DNA of 64,000 nt from Pseudobythopirellula maris (lineage in GTDB: Bacteria > Planctomycetota > Planctomycetia > Pirellulales > Lacipirellulaceae): positions 1,550,001 to 1,614,000 of the forward strand of contig NZ_SJPQ01000001.1 in the NCBI RefSeq assembly GCF_007859945.1, read 5' to 3'. Shown piece by piece: positions 60,893 through 64,000 of the stretch (its first letter is position 1; every line of letters starts with the position of its first letter). The notes under the pieces are model-generated. The model saw only the letters and a program-made list of their open reading frames with translations, was not told the DNA's origin and did no database searches. Made by a program: the position numbers and the translations under genes.

Positions 60893-62524
60893 ATGACACG
60901 CCCCCGTCCAATCTTCTTGATCGCGTTGGCGGCCCTGCTGGCCACGGCCGGCATGGTCCGCGCTTGTCCGTTCTGCGTCGCCGAGAACCGCACGCTCAGC
61001 GAGGAGATAGCCGACAGCAGCGTGGTGCTGATCGGCTCGCTCGTGGTCGACGAGGACGCCCGCCCCGACGACCCCACGCTCGGCGGCGTGCTCAACCCTC
61101 AAGACGGCACGGCGCGGTTCCGCGTCGAGCAGGTGCTCACCGGTGAAACGCTGCTCGGCGACGAGGAGCAGATCGAGGCGATCTACTTCGGCGACCCCCA
61201 ACAAGACGTGGCGTACCTGCTGCGTGGCGTCGGCGAGCCGCCCGAGTGGAACATCCCGCTGCCGCTCAGCGACGAGGCGGTCGCCTACGTCCCCAAACTG
61301 ATCGGGCTGCCGGAAAGCGGCGCCGACCGAATGGCGTTCTTCCAGGACTACTTGGAGCACAGCGACTCGCTGCTGGCCCAAGACGCCTACGACGAATTCG
61401 CCCGCGCCCCTTACAGCGACGTGCAAGACCTGGCCCCCCGGATGGATCCCGAGCAGCTGATGAGCTGGATCGAAGACCCCGCTGTCAGCCCCAGCCGGCG
61501 GCGTCTTTACCTCACGATGCTCGGCGTGTGCGGCGGCAAGGAAGACGCCCGACGCATCGAGCGGCTGCTGCTCTCCGACAGCCGAACCCTCAAACCGGCC
61601 GCCCGCGTCACGGTCGACGCGGCAGTCGCAGCCGGCGCGCCGCTGGCCGCGCCGCTGGCCGCCGACGCGCTACTGTCGGCCGAACGGCAGAACAAGCTCG
61701 GTCTCGACGCGATGATCGCCTGCTACATCACGCTCAGCGGCAAGGCGGGCGAGGGCGAGCGGGCGATGGACCTGATCGACCGCCGTTTCCTCGCCGACCA
61801 GCAAGGCGACTACTCGCACGTCTACTCCACGCTCATGGCGCTGCGTTTCCTGGCCGAGGAAAGCGACGCCGTGCCCCGCGAACGCGTTCTCGTCTCGGCC
61901 CGGCTGCTGTTGGGCAGCACCGACTTCGCCGACCAGGTGATTCCCGACCTGGCCCGCTGGGAGGATTGGTCGGTCTTGGACCGTTTGGAAGCGATGTACA
62001 TCGACCCCGAAGCCGAGGGGGTGCAGCAATACGTCCGCGAGCCGATCGTCGCGTACCTCGACGTGGCCGCCGAGCGCGGCGGCGAGCTCGGCGAACGCGC
62101 TACCGCGGCGCTCGCCCGGATCGAGCCGGTCGACGAAAAGGCGTTCAAGCGGGCCCGCAGCCTGCGGGCGTTCGGCTTTTTGGCCCAGGCCCGGCCCGCG
62201 CGCGACCCGTTGGAGAACGGCGTGCGTAGTGGTGAGGAGGCGGTCGCCGATCAACTGGCGGCCCAGGAGGGCCCCTCCGAATCGTCCCCGTCGGTCCCCC
62301 CCCTGCCCCAAGCGTCTGAGCCTACGGCGGCAACGCCCTCCGCCGACGAAACGCCCGGCCCGGCGAGGGTGGTCGCCGAAACGGTGGCCGACGAGCCGCA
62401 GACGATCGAGCAAACCGCCCCGCTGACGCCGCCAAGCCGTTTTGTGCTGCTCGCCACGCCATTGGTTGCCGGAGCGATCTGTCTCGGACTATTCTGGATT
62501 ATCCTCCGCGGGGGCGTCGCTTGA
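60893..62524 (+). CDS. Envelope protein with CxxC motif and C-terminal anchor
   Basis: A 543-residue protein with a signal peptide ending at about 23 (MVRA-CPFC), then CPFCVAENRTLSEEI with a CxxC, a beta-rich domain (RFRVEQVLTGETLLG, about 60-110) similar in order to TIMP-like/OB folds, and a long helical solenoid (about 160-420, HEAT-like spacing). A Pro/Ser/Thr linker (about 440-520) precedes a membrane anchor (VLLATPLVAGAICLGLFWII). Such proteins are frequent in planctomycetes and uncharacterised. It follows the permease and precedes the two CCFGP proteins. Confidence 0.75.
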   Translation: MTRPRPIFLIALAALLATAGMVRACPFCVAENRTLSEEIADSSVVLIGSLVVDEDARPDDPTLGGVLNPQDGTARFRVEQVLTGETLLGDEEQIEAIYFGDPQQDVAYLLRGVGEPPEWNIPLPLSDEAVAYVPKLIGLPESGADRMAFFQDYLEHSDSLLAQDAYDEFARAPYSDVQDLAPRMDPEQLMSWIEDPAVSPSRRRLYLTMLGVCGGKEDARRIERLLLSDSRTLKPAARVTVDAAVAAGAPLAAPLAADALLSAERQNKLGLDAMIACYITLSGKAGEGERAMDLIDRRFLADQQGDYSHVYSTLMALRFLAEESDAVPRERVLVSARLLLGSTDFADQVIPDLARWEDWSVLDRLEAMYIDPEAEGVQQYVREPIVAYLDVAAERGGELGERATAALARIEPVDEKAFKRARSLRAFGFLAQARPARDPLENGVRSGEEAVADQLAAQEGPSESSPSVPPLPQASEPTAATPSADETPGPARVVAETVADEPQTIEQTAPLTPPSRFVLLATPLVAGAICLGLFWIILRGGVA

Positions 62525-62582
62525 GCCCGCTGAGGCCGCGACTTCCCCACCTCCCCCCTCGCCGACTCGTCAGAACCTACCG

Positions 62583-63311
62583 ATGCCGACCGAAGCCATT
62601 GCCGACGCCCCGTCCGTCGGGGCCACGAGCGAAGACGACTCGCTCGCCTATCGCTCGATCCCCGCCACGGCGATCATGGGGCTGCTGATTTCTTTGTTGG
62701 GCGTGGTGGCGCCGATCTCCTCGGGCGGGAATTTCAACACGGCGTTGATGTTGGCCCCGATCCCGCTCGCCGGGCTGCTTTTCTCGCTCTCGGCCCTGTC
62801 GACGATCCGTCACGCGCCCGAACTGTACACCGGCGGCAAGATCGCCGGCGCCGGCGCCGCCCTCTCGGTGCTGTTCCTCGTGACGAGCCTCGGCTACGGC
62901 GGCTACGTCTACGCCACCGAGACGCCCGACGGCTACGAGCGGATCAGCTTCATCGACATGAAGCCGACCGAAGCGGAAGAGGTGAACCGCACTCCCATAC
63001 CGCCCGACATCCTTGAGCTGATGAAGAATGAGCAGAAGGTGTTTATCAAGGGCTACATCCGGCCCGACACGATCCAATACCACGAGAACATCAGCGACTT
63101 CTTGCTGGTCCGCGACAACTTGCAGTGCTGCTTCGGCCCGATGGCGAAAGTGTACTACTTCGACCAGATCCAGGTGAAGCTCGACCCTGGCATGACGACC
63201 GATTACCACACCGGTTTGTTCAGGCTCGGCGGCCTGCTCAAAGTCGGCCCCGGCGACCCCGAGAGCAACACGCCGCTCACATTCCACATGCAAGCCGACT
63301 ACGTCAAGTAA
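62583..63311 (+). CDS. Membrane protein with CCFGP domain
   Basis: A 242-residue protein. Three membrane segments (about 29-48, 52-72, 86-108) are followed by a C-terminal periplasmic domain: FIKGYIRPD, DFLLVRDNLQCCFGPMAKVYYFDQIQVKL and a closing LTFHMQADYVK. The CCFGP motif and surrounding strands are shared with the next gene. The Cys pair suggests metal or redox chemistry, unproven. It lies 58 bases after the CxxC protein in the same direction. Confidence 0.72.
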   Translation: MPTEAIADAPSVGATSEDDSLAYRSIPATAIMGLLISLLGVVAPISSGGNFNTALMLAPIPLAGLLFSLSALSTIRHAPELYTGGKIAGAGAALSVLFLVTSLGYGGYVYATETPDGYERISFIDMKPTEAEEVNRTPIPPDILELMKNEQKVFIKGYIRPDTIQYHENISDFLLVRDNLQCCFGPMAKVYYFDQIQVKLDPGMTTDYHTGLFRLGGLLKVGPGDPESNTPLTFHMQADYVK

Positions 63312-63340
63312 GTCTTACCGCTGCTTTAGTCCGGGGTGAC

Positions 63341-63922
63341 GTGCACAAGCGACGATACCATGCACCGCCGAGCCCGCGTCCGTGCGCCCGCTTGCGGCTG
63401 AGCTTTTGCATCGGCTTGCTTTGCGCCGGCTGCGGCGAGGCGCCGCCCGAGATCGCCGCCGACGCGGCGAGCGAGACGGCGGTGCAAGACGCCGCCGCCG
63501 AAGATCGCGCCGCCGAAAGGCCTGCGGCCGCCGGCCCGGAGCACGACTCCGACCGCTTGCTCGACAAAACCTTCGACGACCTGGTGTTCGACATCGAGCC
63601 CGACGAGCCTTTCGAGCGGTCGATGATCACCCCCGAGGTCGAGGCGTTGGCCGGGCGCCGGGTCCGTTTGCGGGGCTACATCTACCCCACGATGCAGAAG
63701 CACCACCTCAAGCAGTTCGTGTTGGTGCGCGACAACCAGGAGTGCTGCTTCGGCCCCGGCGCCGCGCTCTACGACTGCGTGCTGGTCGAGATGGCCCCCG
63801 GCAAGACGGCCAGCTACGGGATCCGCCCGGTCGCGGTCGAGGGGCGGCTGCGCATCGAGCCGCTCACGTTCGACGGCAAGACGCTCGGCGTCTTCCAGAT
63901 GATCGCCGACTCGGTGGATTGA
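63341..63922 (+). CDS. Lipoprotein with CCFGP domain
   Basis: A 193-residue protein with a GTG start at 63341, a basic N-terminus, hydrophobic core LSFCIGLLCAGC and candidate lipobox Cys31. A low-complexity Ala/Glu/Pro linker (about 35-75) leads to the CCFGP domain: RVRLRGYIYP, FVLVRDNQECCFGPGAALYDCVLVEM and LGVFQMIADSVD. It starts 29 bases after the preceding CCFGP gene, which strongly suggests a common operon. Confidence 0.72.
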   Translation: MHKRRYHAPPSPRPCARLRLSFCIGLLCAGCGEAPPEIAADAASETAVQDAAAEDRAAERPAAAGPEHDSDRLLDKTFDDLVFDIEPDEPFERSMITPEVEALAGRRVRLRGYIYPTMQKHHLKQFVLVRDNQECCFGPGAALYDCVLVEMAPGKTASYGIRPVAVEGRLRIEPLTFDGKTLGVFQMIADSVD

Positions 63923-63954
63923 GGCGCCCGCCCTCAGGCGCGGCTCTCCCCGCG

Positions 63955-64000
63955 TCACTGCTCGTTGTTGAGCCCGAGCTTCTTGAACCAGCGGCCCTGC
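63955..64000 (-). CDS. Partial gene end at the window edge
   Basis: A minus-strand frame open to the edge ends in TGA at 63955-63957; the visible end reads QGRWFKKLGLNNEQ. Too short to identify. It would converge on the CCFGP lipoprotein gene, leaving a 32-base gap. Confidence 0.4.
   Translation of the reverse strand, partial: QGRWFKKLGLNNEQ

Overview
The window is about 65% GC, densely coded on both strands and free of rRNA and tRNA genes. Several families point to a planctomycete, most likely of the order Pirellulales: a DUF1598 protein, a PEP-CTERM secreted protein, the TIGR03545/TIGR03546 pair, secreted DUF11 and PQQ-propeller proteins, and a stand-alone LigD-type phosphoesterase-like protein. 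This taxonomic call is inference from family content, not from a marker-gene search.

Layout. 1-2210: end of rpsD, then rpsP-trmD-rplS closed by a terminator. 2300-6230: a MITE-like palindrome, a PEP-CTERM protein, a first ArsR/SRPBCC two-gene unit with a perfect operator palindrome, a membrane protein and a CBM9-like protein. 6245-15950: the TIGR03545/03546 pair, a PH-like membrane protein, CobL, GlgX, PurM, a candidate structured RNA, a MraZ-like regulator and the LigD-PE-like protein. 16031-28654: cell-envelope genes (DUF11 lipoprotein, DUF1598 protein, CrcB, a 1045-residue orphan, a DUF374 acyltransferase, a penicillin-acylase homologue, a small secreted protein). 29128-31252: groES-groEL. 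31292-34443: a RAYT transposase between matching hairpins, DoxX, MtaB and ClpS. 34794-48000: M20 dipeptidase, SerS, an Hpt/response-regulator pair, a very cysteine-rich secreted repeat protein, DedA, ApbE, a GlmM-type mutase, UbiA, an ICMT/NnrU-like protein, a DUF985 cupin, a GGCT-like protein and Ppx/GppA. 48177-56907: a sodium:solute symporter, a DUF2007 protein, a DHODH-like oxidoreductase behind a ~207-bp tandem duplication, a PQQ propeller, a GH29 fucosidase, a second ArsR/SRPBCC unit led by a VOC gene, and a small basic protein. 58556-63922: a MacB/LolD-type ABC transporter followed by a CxxC protein and two paralogous proteins sharing a CCFGP motif, probably one operon.

The most interesting themes are three. 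First, many different short palindromic elements sit at gene 3' ends, and three genes (mtaB, the M20 dipeptidase, the RAYT) take their stop codons from inside such elements. Second, two independent ArsR/SRPBCC modules each carry visible operator-like palindromes. Third, the ABC transporter/CCFGP operon looks like a coherent but uncharacterised envelope system.
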